From positions 186,001 to 250,000 of the forward strand of contig NZ_CP019604.1 in the NCBI RefSeq assembly GCF_001661675.2: 64,000 nucleotides of DNA, read 5' to 3'. Made by a program: the position numbers and the translations under genes. Positions 20,053 to 28,037 of this stretch are shown here, piece by piece. This DNA is from Croceicoccus marinus (lineage in GTDB: Bacteria; Pseudomonadota; Alphaproteobacteria; Sphingomonadales; Sphingomonadaceae). Under the pieces are notes generated by a model, which saw only the letters and a list, made by a program, of their open reading frames with translations, was not told the DNA's origin and did no database searches. Position 1 is the stretch's first letter; each line of letters opens with the position of its first letter.

Positions 20053-21609
20053 CTATTCCGCTGGCACGATCACGCTGGCGAGCCGCTGGCGGATGACATC
20101 GGTCAGCCGGGCACTCTCGGCGAACTGTTCCTCCAACGTCGCCTGCAGCTCGCCGAAGCGCTCGGCAAAGGGAACCGCATCCGCCTCTACGGCCTCGGCA
20201 CCGACATAGCGGCCAGGCGTGAGGACGTAGCCATGGCCGGCAATGGTGTCGTGACTGGCCGCGCAGGCGAAGCCGGGAACGTCGGCATAGCCGTCGCCCT
20301 CACGCCAGGCGTGATACGTGCCGGCGATCTTGGCGATGTCGGCACCGCTGAACTCGCGCCGGGTGCGGTCAATCATGTGGCCGAGCTTGCGCGCATCAAT
20401 AAACAGGATCTCGCCACGACGGTCACGCAGCTTCTTGTCGCGGCCAACGCCGTTCGACTTGTCCTTCGCCAGGAACCAGACGCACACGGGGATTTGGGTC
20501 GAGTAGAAGAGTTGGCCGGGCATGGCGATCATGCAGTCGATCACGTCTCCGTCTACCATCGCCCGGCGGATGTCGCCCTCGCCATTCTGGGTCGAGGACA
20601 TTGATCCGTTGGCGAGGATCACGCCGGCAGTGCCCGTGGGCGCTAGGTGATGCAGGATGTGCTGGAGCCAGGCGAAGTTGGCGTTGCCCGCCGGTGGTGC
20701 GCCGAACTGCCAGCGCGCATCCTCCTTGATCCGGTCGCCGCCCCAATCGGAGATGTTGAACGGCGGATTGGCGAGCACATAATCGGCGCGCAGGTCCGGC
20801 ATTTCATCTTTGTGGAAGCTGCCCTCGCTGTTCCAGCGGATGTCGGCGTCAATGCCGCGCACCACCAGGTTCATCATCGCCAGCCGCCACGTCGTGTGGT
20901 TCGACTCCTGGCCATAGATGGCTATGTCGCCGATCCGGCCGCCGTGGCTCTCGACGAACTTCTCGGACTGGACAAACATGCCGCCGGAGCCGCAGCACGG
21001 ATCGTACACGCGCCCCTTATAAGGTTCGAGCATCTCCACCATCGTCCGGACGACGGAGCGCGGCGTGTAGAACTCGCCACCGCGCTTGCCCTCGCTGCCG
21101 GCGAACTGGCCCAGGAAATATTCGTAAACCCGGCCGAGCAGGTCGCGCGACGCATTGCCGGCGTCCTTGAAGCCGATACCGGATATCAGGTCGATCAGCT
21201 CGCCCAGCATCACGGCATTCAGCCCGGGCCGGGCATAGTCCTTCGGCAGCACGCCTTTGAGCCCTGGATTGACCTTCTCGATCTCCAGCATGGCGTCGTC
21301 GATGATCTTGCCAATGCCGGGCTGCTTGGCGCTCGCCTGCAAGTGTGACCAGCGCGCGCCTTTAGGCACCCAGAAGATGTTCTCGGCGCGATACTCATCC
21401 TCATCCTCGGCGCCTTCCGGATACTCGGCGAGCAGCTGCGTATGCTTCTCCTCAAACCCCTCGGAGATGTGCTTGAGGAAGATCAGGCCGAGCGCGACAT
21501 GCTTGTAGTCCGACGGCTCCATGTTGCCGCGCAGCTTGTCCGCCGCTCTGAACAGCTCTGCCTCGAACCCGAGATCCCCGCCTGCCGTCGTCTTAGATAC
21601 CCGTGCCAT
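20053..21609 (-). CDS. hsdM: Type I restriction-modification DNA methylase HsdM
   Basis: N6-adenine methyltransferase subunit, 518 residues from ATG 21609 (AGGA upstream). A longer frame to 21738 adds residues without family match. N-terminal HsdM_N helical domain ([19 protein letters not shown]). Motif I is [12 protein letters not shown] and catalytic motif IV is NPPF. First gene of the hsdM-fic-hsdS-orf134-hsdR operon. It modifies adenines only with a working HsdS, which is interrupted here. Confidence 0.94.
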   Translation of the reverse strand: MARVSKTTAGGDLGFEAELFRAADKLRGNMEPSDYKHVALGLIFLKHISEGFEEKHTQLLAEYPEGAEDEDEYRAENIFWVPKGARWSHLQASAKQPGIGKIIDDAMLEIEKVNPGLKGVLPKDYARPGLNAVMLGELIDLISGIGFKDAGNASRDLLGRVYEYFLGQFAGSEGKRGGEFYTPRSVVRTMVEMLEPYKGRVYDPCCGSGGMFVQSEKFVESHGGRIGDIAIYGQESNHTTWRLAMMNLVVRGIDADIRWNSEGSFHKDEMPDLRADYVLANPPFNISDWGGDRIKEDARWQFGAPPAGNANFAWLQHILHHLAPTGTAGVILANGSMSSTQNGEGDIRRAMVDGDVIDCMIAMPGQLFYSTQIPVCVWFLAKDKSNGVGRDKKLRDRRGEILFIDARKLGHMIDRTRREFSGADIAKIAGTYHAWREGDGYADVPGFACAASHDTIAGHGYVLTPGRYVGAEAVEADAVPFAERFGELQATLEEQFAESARLTDVIRQRLASVIVPAE

Positions 21610-21797
21610 GCTCGTCCTGATTGATGCCTTACCGCTTGATAGCCATTGCGCACTGCAGCGGCCAGCATCAACCAGCTGGTCACCAAGCCGGAGCCTTTGC
21701 CGGTGACGCGGAACTGGCGCCTGACTCTTCCGTGTCAATGGTTATAGAATTGAGACCACTAAAGTCGACACTAAGGGCTACAAACAGGAGCTTTGCC

Positions 21798-22130
21798 GTG
21801 AACGCTCATACCGGTTTTCGCATGAAGAATCCTGCCCATCCGGGTGGCTTCATCAAGTACGACATTATTGAGCCGCTGGACCTGACGGTGACCGCCGCGG
21901 CCGAGGTGCTGGGGGTTACCCGCGCAGCATTGTCGGCGCTCCTCAACGAGCGGGCAAACCTGTCGCCGGAAATGGCCCTCCGGGTGGAGAAGGCGTTCGG
22001 TGTTTCAATGGACACTTTGATGCGCATGCAGAGCAGCTTCGACATCGCCCAGACGAGGCGGCGGGAAGGCGAAATCAAGGTGACCCCGTTCCAGGGTAAG
22101 CCGCGGGATCAGGGCGTCTCTGCAACGTGA
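21798..22130 (+). CDS. HigA-type antitoxin / addiction-module antidote, orphan
   Basis: 110-residue helix-turn-helix protein of the HigA (VapI-like) family: HPGGFIKYDIIEPLDLTVT, then HTH AAEVLGVTRAALSALLNERANLSPEMALRVEKAFG. Start is taken as GTG 21798, which sits 7 bases after AGGAG. An internal ATG at 21831 would lose little. There is no room for a HigB toxin in the 59 bases between it and other frames, and none follows, so it is orphaned. Similar in layout to the complete HigA at 37486-37788. It is divergent from hsdM, and might regulate the shared 190-base intergenic region (inference). Confidence 0.82.
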   Translation: MNAHTGFRMKNPAHPGGFIKYDIIEPLDLTVTAAAEVLGVTRAALSALLNERANLSPEMALRVEKAFGVSMDTLMRMQSSFDIAQTRRREGEIKVTPFQGKPRDQGVSAT

Positions 22131-22800
22131 TTTGAACAGGAAGCCACCGCGATTTGCTCGTCTGCTTCAGCCCACCGCGGGGACGCATAGCGCAGCGTCG
22201 CCGGTGACGAAATCAGACGTCAGGAATGCCGCAGCATTCGCCCTCGCGGCTCATGTTTGAAGGCAGTACCTGCTGGCGCGACCGGTCGCGCCATCCGTAC
22301 CGCGCGCCCAGCTTGAACTCCCTCATCTGCAATCCGCGAAGGTTAGCCTCGTCCGGGGCAGTCCGACTTAGGCGCAGCGCGGCACCTCCCGTGCCGTTGA
22401 TGGCTATTTGGTCCCCAAACCGGAACATTCACGGAACTCAGCTCGGTTTGGGCTTAGCAGTCTCACGGCCGACGGCCTCGCCGCACCGACCGGAAGCTAA
22501 TATAATCAGCAGGTTAGCGCCTCTGCAGCGGCCACGGCAAATCAGCCGATCAGTCCCTAATTGACAAGCACACCCTACACGGCGACCGTCAGTGTTAAGT
22601 GTCTGAGATCGTTCATGTTATCAGGTGATATCATGATATACCCGGATATCATGCCCGTAGAGCGCCCTCTAACCTACTGAAAATGCGTCCTAATCCGATT
22701 ATATTCGGGTATATCACAATCCCACTTCCAAGCTCCCATCGCCCTTGGTATAAGAGAGCTTCGAAAGCCCCACCATCCACTACCAACCAGTGGATGTGTG
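22131..22800. other. Gap between orphan higA and RHH gene
   Basis: No gene that I recognise. Overlapping frames on both strands around 22213-22564 have no family features. The right half holds AT-rich operator-like repeats listed separately. AT content is higher here than in the flanking genes. Confidence 0.45.
22627..22717. repeat. Operator-like repeats upstream of RHH gene
   Basis: GATATCATG occurs twice at 22627-22635 and 22645-22653, 18 bp apart, bracketing ATGATATACCCGGATAT (22633-22649). A near copy, GTGATATACCCGAATAT, lies in inverted orientation at 22701-22717 (15 of 17 bases match). Likely operators for the adjacent RHH-like protein, or small iterons. This is inference from spacing and position. 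Confidence 0.55.
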
Positions 22801-23094
22801 ATGACAGAATCAATGACTGCTTTCATCGGCTTGCGGGTCTGCACCGATGATCTCGCCCAGATAGACGCACTGGCCGCCAAGCACGGCTGCTCGCGTGCCG
22901 AAGCTGCGCGCAATGTCCTTCGGCTAGGCTTGCCTCTGGCCCAAAAAGGCCATTCCATCGACCTGCAGCGAATGATCCTCCTGATCGAGCACATGCAGGC
23001 TTCGATCGACGTTATAATTCACCGTGAGCATGCTGACGCAGCGGAACAGCTCGTCACGATAGCGCAAGAACGCATGGCGCAATTCCATGCGTAA
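22801..23094 (+). CDS. Ribbon-helix-helix (CopG/Arc-like) DNA-binding protein
   Basis: 97 residues from ATG 22801 (GTG 22798 is also in frame). The N-terminal half has the RHH pattern: beta strand TAFIGLRVC, helix DDLAQIDALAAKHG, turn, helix SRAEAARNVLRLGL. The C-terminal half is helical (LLIEHMQASIDVIIHREHADA) and may mediate oligomerisation. GATATACCC repeats 80-170 bases upstream are plausible autoregulatory sites. RHH proteins serve as antitoxins, plasmid copy or relaxosome regulators. Which applies here is not clear. Confidence 0.65.
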   Translation: MTESMTAFIGLRVCTDDLAQIDALAAKHGCSRAEAARNVLRLGLPLAQKGHSIDLQRMILLIEHMQASIDVIIHREHADAAEQLVTIAQERMAQFHA

Positions 23095-23224
23095 GAACGA
23101 CATCCGCTTCAGCGGCAAAGCCGCCACCATCGAGCATCATTCCGCACGCGGTAAGGTCACACGAAACGCGGGCAATTTCAGCCGTGGCTCGCTCTTGCGG
23201 GCCGGACCTGCTGAGTGGGGATAG
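23087..23224 (+). CDS. Small basic protein coupled to the RHH gene
   Basis: 45-residue frame starting MRKNDIRFSGKAATIEHHS and ending at TAG 23222-23224. Its ATG overlaps the end of the RHH gene by 8 bases. Basic N-terminal half. No family recognised. The coupling supports it, but it could also be the start of a gene truncated when the next module was joined. Confidence 0.35.
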   Translation: MRKNDIRFSGKAATIEHHSARGKVTRNAGNFSRGSLLRAGPAEWG

Positions 23225-23231
23225 TGCGCGA

Positions 23232-23537
23232 CTAATCGGTCGTGCGGAAGAATTCGACATGGAAACGCACGGGGCCCAGGGGCTCGACATGATGGCGTAT
23301 CGTCGGCTCGATGATGCCGGGCCCGCTTTCAGGCGTCAGCACGGTTTCGAACGCGGCGCGGCGCGGGTCGGTGACACGGTAGGCGAGCCGGCCGCTTTCG
23401 ACGTGTACGAGGCCCCAGCTACCGTCCTTCGTCGCATGATCGGCCAGCAATGCGGTCGGGACGCTTTCCTCAGTGAAGTCGCCGCTGCGCCTGACGCTGC
23501 GCAAGCCATCGGGAAGGCTGCGGGCGGGCGGATTCAC
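23232..23537 (-). CDS. DUF1971 (TehB-like cupin) protein
   Basis: 101-residue small beta-rich protein of the DUF1971 type, similar to the N-terminal domain fused to some tellurite-resistance methyltransferases (FTEESVPTALLADHATKDGSWGL pattern). Starts within the globin stop (ATGA overlap), forming a two-gene operon. Families of this kind often travel with nitric-oxide responsive haem proteins. Exact role unknown. Confidence 0.75.
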   Translation of the reverse strand: MNPPARSLPDGLRSVRRSGDFTEESVPTALLADHATKDGSWGLVHVESGRLAYRVTDPRRAAFETVLTPESGPGIIEPTIRHHVEPLGPVRFHVEFFRTTD

Positions 23538-23983
23538 GCGCTGTCCTCCGTGGCGTAGAGCGTCTCTTCACGTCCGATGAGAATGTCAGCGAGGAACCAG
23601 TAGGCCTCGCCCCATGCCTCCAGCACCTCGTCCGCCGCGGCGTCGCCGAGGATGTCGCGGATCGCGGGCAGAAGCGCGTCGGCGACGGCGGGATAATGTT
23701 CGGGTTTCACATGCGTTGCCACATGGCGCTGCGCAATGCGCTCGATCGCGGGTTTCAGCGCATCGAGCTTGTCGACGTTCTTGGCGAACGCAAGGATGGC
23801 GGCCGCAAGCCGCCGCGGCTGTTCGCCGGATTCCTGCGCGGCCATGTCGAACAGCGTCTTGATTTCGGGGTCGACGAACAACCGCTCATACATGCGCGTC
23901 GTGATGGCGACGCCATGCTGCTCAAGCGCTGGCGCGGTCGATTTCACGATCGCCAGGGTTTCGGGGGAAAGGGGCTTGGTCAT
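23534..23983 (-). CDS. Single-domain haemoglobin (flavohaemoglobin-type globin)
   Basis: 149-residue globin like Vitreoscilla haemoglobin or the N-terminal domain of Hmp. It starts MTKPLSPETLAIVKSTAPAL, with Phe in the CD region (LFDMAAQE) and proximal His in QRHVATHVKPEHY. No FAD/NAD reductase domain follows. Start 23983 is chosen for its AAGGA ribosome-binding site and family fit. A longer frame to 24055 would cover the regulator sites. It is divergent from nsrR, so it is probably induced by nitric oxide and acts in NO binding or detoxification. Confidence 0.9.
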   Translation of the reverse strand: MTKPLSPETLAIVKSTAPALEQHGVAITTRMYERLFVDPEIKTLFDMAAQESGEQPRRLAAAILAFAKNVDKLDALKPAIERIAQRHVATHVKPEHYPAVADALLPAIRDILGDAAADEVLEAWGEAYWFLADILIGREETLYATEDSA

Positions 23984-24009
23984 GGCGTCATCCTTCGCGG
24001 CTTGCGTTA

Positions 24010-24032
24010 AACATGCATATTCAGTGCATCTA
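24010..24032. promoter_or_regulatory. Probable NsrR site, globin-proximal
   Basis: AACATGCATATTCAGTGCATCT contains inverted TGCAT/ATGCA half-sites 5 bases apart. The reverse strand reads AGATGCACTGAATATGCATG, close to the NsrR consensus AAGATGCATnnnnATGCATCTT. Lies 27 bases upstream of the globin start in the divergent gap. Confidence 0.6.
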
Positions 24033-24047
24033 TACGGCTGCGAAGAA

Positions 24048-24071
24048 AGATGCAATTAGAAGTCATGTTTA
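24048..24071. promoter_or_regulatory. Probable second NsrR site, nsrR-proximal
   Basis: AAGATGCA-N8-CATGTTT, one strong and one weak half-site of the same type as 24010-24032, ending 16 bases upstream of nsrR. Could mediate autoregulation. Confidence 0.45.
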
Positions 24072-24087
24072 ACCGGCAGAAATCGCC

Positions 24088-24531
24088 ATGCGGCTGACGC
24101 GCTACACCGACTATGGTCTGCGCGTGTTGCTCTACCTGGCCGAACGGCCCGATACGCTTCCCTCGATCGCGGCGATGGCCGAGTTCCACAAGATTTCGCG
24201 CAATCACCTGATGAAGGTCGTGCACGATCTGGGCCGCGCCGGTTTCGTCAGCACCGTACGAGGGCGGTTGGGCGGCGTACGCCTCGCGCGGCCGCCCGGC
24301 GAAATCAATGTCGGCGCGGTGGTGCGCCGGATGGAGGACGATTTCCATATCGTCGATTGTCCCTCATGCCGCATCGCGGGCCATTGCGGCTTGCGCGGTG
24401 CGTTGGGCGAGGCGCTGGCGGCATTTCTGGCCGTGCTCGACGGCTATACGGTCGCGGATCTGGTGGCCAAGCAGCCTGGGCCGCAGGCACTGTTCCCGGA
24501 ACTGGACGAGGCAACCGATCCTTTCGGATAG
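24088..24531 (+). CDS. nsrR: Rrf2 family regulator, NsrR-like
   Basis: 147-residue iron-sulfur sensor repressor. The winged helix starts MRLTRYTDYGLRVLLYLAERP and the wing is GRLGGVRLARPP. Three cysteines in DCPSCRIAGHCGL (Cx2Cx5C) are in the cluster-binding position of NsrR. NsrR loses repression when NO attacks its Fe-S cluster. The divergent globin and two TGCAT sites in the 104-base gap match that model. IscR is less likely given the cysteine spacing and context. Confidence 0.85.
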   Translation: MRLTRYTDYGLRVLLYLAERPDTLPSIAAMAEFHKISRNHLMKVVHDLGRAGFVSTVRGRLGGVRLARPPGEINVGAVVRRMEDDFHIVDCPSCRIAGHCGLRGALGEALAAFLAVLDGYTVADLVAKQPGPQALFPELDEATDPFG

Positions 24532-24710
24532 GCAAAATCCCGGTCGAATATCAGGAGCATATTTCTACTCCCTATGACGGCAATGAGTACGCAAAGCTGC
24601 GAACCCCGATCGCCGCGGGGACGACCGGCATCTGAAGTGTGCCACCCAATACCTGCCATGCCGCAAACCACCCAGTGGCAGTCATCAGCATAAGGCACAT
24701 TCCACTGTGT

Positions 24711-25670
24711 TCAAAGCCGCACCCGCTCCACCTCCGCCAGCGTGATGTCGTCCTTGCGTCGGTCGTAAAGCTGAGTGGTGCGGGTGGAGCTGTGATTGGC
24801 CATGGCGGCGGCGTTTTCCAGCGTGCCGCCATTCTTCAGGTAAGTGGTGATCCCGGTCGCGCGGAAGGTGTGGTTGCCGATCGCGGTATCGATTCCCGCA
24901 GCCTTTGCCCGGCGCCGCACCATGGCCCAGGCATTGGCCTGCGGCAGCGGGGTCTCGCTCAGCTGTTTGGTGGCCCGCGAGATGGTGCGGAACAGGGGCG
25001 AGCGCGGGTCGGTCAGGCCGCAGCCGTCGATATAGGCCTGGAGATATTCTTCCAATTGGTGGTGGCATGGCATTTCGTGTCGTTTGCCGCCCTTTTCGTG
25101 CAGCCGGACCCATAGCCGGCGGTTTTGCACGAACACATCCTCGACACGGCAAGCCAGCGCCGCACCAATGCGCGCGAAACTGTAGACCATCAATCCGATC
25201 AGCGCCCGGTCACGCAGGCCGGCGTCACCCGCAATATCGATGCTCTCGATCAACGCCTTTGCCTCGCTCGCCTCGAGCACCGGCGTACGCCCGCGGCGCA
25301 CCACATGCGCCGGGCCACGCACCGAGGCGGCCGGATTGTGAGGCACGATCTGACCGACCACCAACCAGTCGAACAGATGACGGATCGCGGCGAGCCGTTG
25401 CTTGACCGTCGGCGCCGCGACTTCGCGGCCCAATTCCTCGATCCATGCCGCCACATGCATCGGTACGATCGCTGCCAAGCTGCCGACGCCATGGCTCTCG
25501 CACCAGGTGAGGAAGTCGCCCGCGGCGCGCGCATAGGCCCGGCGCGTGTTCGCGTTGCGGATCTCGGCGGCGAAGAATTCGAGAAAGCGGATGCGGGTGC
25601 GCCCGTCTGCCGCAGTGACCAGCGCCGGCAGCTGCAAAGAGCCACCGGGCAGTACGACTGGCGCGTTCAT
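24711..25670 (-). CDS. Tyrosine recombinase / site-specific integrase
   Basis: 319-residue phage-type integrase. N-terminal SAM-like core-binding domain (residues about 27-115), then the catalytic domain with Arg in FARIGAAL, Lys in EKGGKRHEMPCH, HTFRATG, a second His in ANHSSTRTTQLYDRR and Tyr in QLYDRR. Overlaps the upstream nuclease-like gene by 4 bases. No clear direct-repeat att sites or tRNA were found near it, so the element it once mobilised is not delimited. Confidence 0.9.
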   Translation of the reverse strand: MNAPVVLPGGSLQLPALVTAADGRTRIRFLEFFAAEIRNANTRRAYARAAGDFLTWCESHGVGSLAAIVPMHVAAWIEELGREVAAPTVKQRLAAIRHLFDWLVVGQIVPHNPAASVRGPAHVVRRGRTPVLEASEAKALIESIDIAGDAGLRDRALIGLMVYSFARIGAALACRVEDVFVQNRRLWVRLHEKGGKRHEMPCHHQLEEYLQAYIDGCGLTDPRSPLFRTISRATKQLSETPLPQANAWAMVRRRAKAAGIDTAIGNHTFRATGITTYLKNGGTLENAAAMANHSSTRTTQLYDRRKDDITLAEVERVRL

Positions 25671-26098
25671 TTATCCGGCGCCTGGGCGGCGGCAGCGTCG
25701 GCAACCCCGGCGATCTCGGCCATTCGCCAAGTCCACCAGCTGCCGATGGTTTCCAAGGTCGGGCGCGGCTTCGAACAGGCGCCGCCATCGATCCAGGATG
25801 CGGTCTTCGTAATGCCTTCGGCTTCCGCCTGCGCCACCATCTCGTCATGGGGCATAAGATACCAGTCATCGCTATGAGGAAAGGCGATCCAGATGTCGCG
25901 ACCGACATAATTGCGATCGATTGTCCATCGGCTCTTCAGCTGAACCTTGCGGATCACGCCGTCGCTTTCGCGATAAAGAATGAAATCGACCCCACCATCA
26001 TAGACCGGCAGGAAGGCGTTGAAGTCCTGCTCGAGCGCGAGGCTGATTACCGTATTGCGGTTGATAGCCTCGCGGACCTGTGATCGATAGCGGCTCAT
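25667..26098 (-). CDS. PD-(D/E)xK nuclease-like protein coupled to integrase
   Basis: 143 residues from ATG 26098 (a longer frame starts at 26140). VYDGGVDFILYR followed by RKVQLKSRW fits the D...(E/Q)xK signature of restriction-endonuclease-fold proteins, as in the group I intron endonuclease-like family. Its end overlaps the integrase start (ATGA), so they are one transcript. The upstream region has a TGATAA-AGGACA-TTATCA palindrome at 26128-26145 that could be an operator. Function of the pair is unknown. Confidence 0.6.
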   Translation of the reverse strand: MSRYRSQVREAINRNTVISLALEQDFNAFLPVYDGGVDFILYRESDGVIRKVQLKSRWTIDRNYVGRDIWIAFPHSDDWYLMPHDEMVAQAEAEGITKTASWIDGGACSKPRPTLETIGSWWTWRMAEIAGVADAAAAQAPDK

Positions 26099-26230
26099 GG
26101 CACCGATAATAGCTACCTGGCAGTATTTGATAAAGGACATTATCAGATATTCCTACGATGCTCGCAATCGGTTCGCGCAGGTCTTCGAAGAACCGAGTGA
26201 CCAGACGCACGACAAACGGGTTGCATTCAT

Positions 26231-26249
26231 ATATATGGCTAGCTATATA
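26231..26249. promoter_or_regulatory. Palindrome upstream of ohr, possible OhrR operator
   Basis: ATATATGGCTAGCTATATA, a near-perfect palindrome around GCTAGC, 33 bases upstream of the ohr start and overlapping the expected promoter. OhrR proteins bind AT-rich palindromes in this position. The assignment is by position only. Confidence 0.5.
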
Positions 26250-26281
26250 ATGGCTTCACATTTAAAGAAGGAATTTCCCCG

Positions 26282-26707
26282 ATGAGCGCACTTTATACCA
26301 CCAAGGTCACTGCCACCGGCGGGCGCAGCGGGCGCATCGCCAGCGACGACGGACTGCTCGAACTCGATCTCGCCATGCCGAGCGGCCTGGGCGGCAAGGG
26401 CGGCGCCACCAATCCCGAACAGCTGTTCGCCGCAGGCTACGCCGCCTGCTTCGGCAATGCCGTGATCCATGTCACCCGCAACACCCACAAGATCGCCGAT
26501 GACGACGTGACCGTGATCGGCACCGTCTCGCTGGCTCCCAACGCCGATGGCGGCTTTGCCCTGTCGGTCGCGCTCGACGTGGCGATTGCCGGCGTCGATC
26601 AGAACACCGCGGAAAAGATCGTCGATCAGGCGCACAAGGTGTGTCCCTATTCCAATGCGGTGCGCGGCAATATCGATGTCGAACTCTCGGTTCGGGCCGA
26701 CGCCTGA
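26282..26707 (+). CDS. ohr: Organic hydroperoxide resistance protein Ohr
   Basis: 141-residue OsmC/Ohr-family thiol peroxidase that reduces organic hydroperoxides. Full family length. Both catalytic cysteines are present: AACFGNA (about residue 60) and VCPYSNAVRGN (about 125). An AAGGAA ribosome-binding site precedes the ATG. First gene of ohr-ohrR-gst, preceded by the GCTAGC palindrome. Confidence 0.96.
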   Translation: MSALYTTKVTATGGRSGRIASDDGLLELDLAMPSGLGGKGGATNPEQLFAAGYAACFGNAVIHVTRNTHKIADDDVTVIGTVSLAPNADGGFALSVALDVAIAGVDQNTAEKIVDQAHKVCPYSNAVRGNIDVELSVRADA

Positions 26708-26717
26708 GAATCCGCGG

Positions 26718-27209
26718 ATGACGGACGATCGCCATCTATCGGAACAGGAGGGGGATGAATTGCTGCGCCTCGACCGCCAGCTCTGCTTCCCCCTCTATGC
26801 CGCGACCAACCTGCTCCAGCGCCTCTATCGCCCGATGCTGGAGCCGCTCGGCCTGACCTATTCGCAATATCTGGTGATGCTGGTCCTGTGGGAGCGCGAG
26901 CCGGTTACGGTGGGCGAGTTGCAGAGCTGCCTGCGTCTCGATGTCGGCACACTAAGCCCGATGCTGAAACGCATGGAGCGCGCCGGGCTGGTGACGCGGA
27001 TACGCGACCCGCGGGACGAGCGTCGGGTGCTGATCGCGCCGACGCCGAAAGGTCGCGACCTTAAAATCGAGGCGCGCGGCATCCCGCATGCCCTGGCCAA
27101 GCAGGTGGGGGTCGACGCAGAGCGGATCCACGCCCTGCGAGAGTTGACCCACGCCCTTGTCGGCCAGCTTGGCGAAGCGGCGGAGCGGGAAAGCCATCCC
27201 GCCGCCTGA
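26718..27209 (+). CDS. ohrR: MarR family peroxide regulator OhrR
   Basis: 163-residue MarR-type repressor. Sensing cysteine in LDRQLCFPLYAATN (about residue 22), the conserved OhrR position, with the winged helix at LDVGTLSPMLKRMERAGLV and RIRDPRDERRV. Start ATG 26718 is 10 bases after ohr. An upstream frame extension overlaps ohr and is not needed. Expected to repress ohr until its cysteine is oxidised. Confidence 0.93.
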   Translation: MTDDRHLSEQEGDELLRLDRQLCFPLYAATNLLQRLYRPMLEPLGLTYSQYLVMLVLWEREPVTVGELQSCLRLDVGTLSPMLKRMERAGLVTRIRDPRDERRVLIAPTPKGRDLKIEARGIPHALAKQVGVDAERIHALRELTHALVGQLGEAAERESHPAA

Positions 27210-27249
27210 TCGCTCCGCACCCAGTCACATTCTCAAAAAGGATTTCCGC

Positions 27250-27882
27250 ATGATCGTTGTCCATCACCTTGAAACATCGCGCTCGACGCGCATCCTCTGG
27301 CTGCTTGAGGAGCTGGGGCTCGAATACGAAATGCACCGCCACGCGCGGGTCAATGGCCGGGCCCCCGAAAACCTCAAGCATATCCATCCGCTGGGCAAGG
27401 CACCCTTCATCGTCGATGGCGATCTGGTGCTGGCGGAATCGAGTGCCATCCTGCGCTACATCGATGCCCGCTATGGCGGCGGCCGGCTTTCCCCGTTGGC
27501 TGGCACCGCCGAGGGTGCGATGCACGACCAGTGGCTCGACCTGGCCGAAGGCTCGGCAAGCTTTCCGCTCCTGCTGCCGCTGCTGGGCCAGATGATGGGC
27601 GGATTGCCCGATCCGATGGCGCAATTCGCCGCGGCCCGGGCCAAGGACTTGCTTGCCTATATCGCCGAAGGCGTGGGCGAAGGGCCTTACCTGATGGGTG
27701 AGCGGCTCACGCTTGCCGACATCCAGATGGTCTATACGCTCGAAATGGCCAACATGGCCGGGGCGCTCGATGGCTATCCGGCGCTGCAGTCCTATCGCGA
27801 CAGGCTTCACCGGGAGCCGGGCCTCATCAAGGCTATAGAGGTAGGCGGATCGTTGGTGCCGTCCAGCTGGTCACGCGGTTGA
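27250..27882 (+). CDS. Glutathione S-transferase
   Basis: 210-residue GST. Thioredoxin-fold N-terminus with SRSTRILWLLEELG and the glutathione-binding LAESSAILRYI, then an all-helical C-terminal domain with LTLADIQM. Start 27250 follows AAAAGGA. It lies 40 bases after ohrR, probably the third gene of the peroxide-response operon, conjugating or reducing peroxidation products (inference from context). Confidence 0.92.
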   Translation: MIVVHHLETSRSTRILWLLEELGLEYEMHRHARVNGRAPENLKHIHPLGKAPFIVDGDLVLAESSAILRYIDARYGGGRLSPLAGTAEGAMHDQWLDLAEGSASFPLLLPLLGQMMGGLPDPMAQFAAARAKDLLAYIAEGVGEGPYLMGERLTLADIQMVYTLEMANMAGALDGYPALQSYRDRLHREPGLIKAIEVGGSLVPSSWSRG

Positions 27883-28037
27883 ATAACTTGCTACGCACGA
27901 GAAGAACTACATGACGACCATGGCCCTAAGGCTTGTTCAGGATACGTTCTCGCTTAGCGTACGTAGAATGCACTTTCGTGTAGTCACACCAGCTAGCACC
28001 AGCTTCAATTGCAACTGAATGTTTTGGAGATTCAATC

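Noticed and set aside
24711..26098. Att sites or a tRNA target next to the integrase
   Set aside because: I looked for a tRNA-like sequence and for direct repeats within a few hundred bases and found none I could defend.
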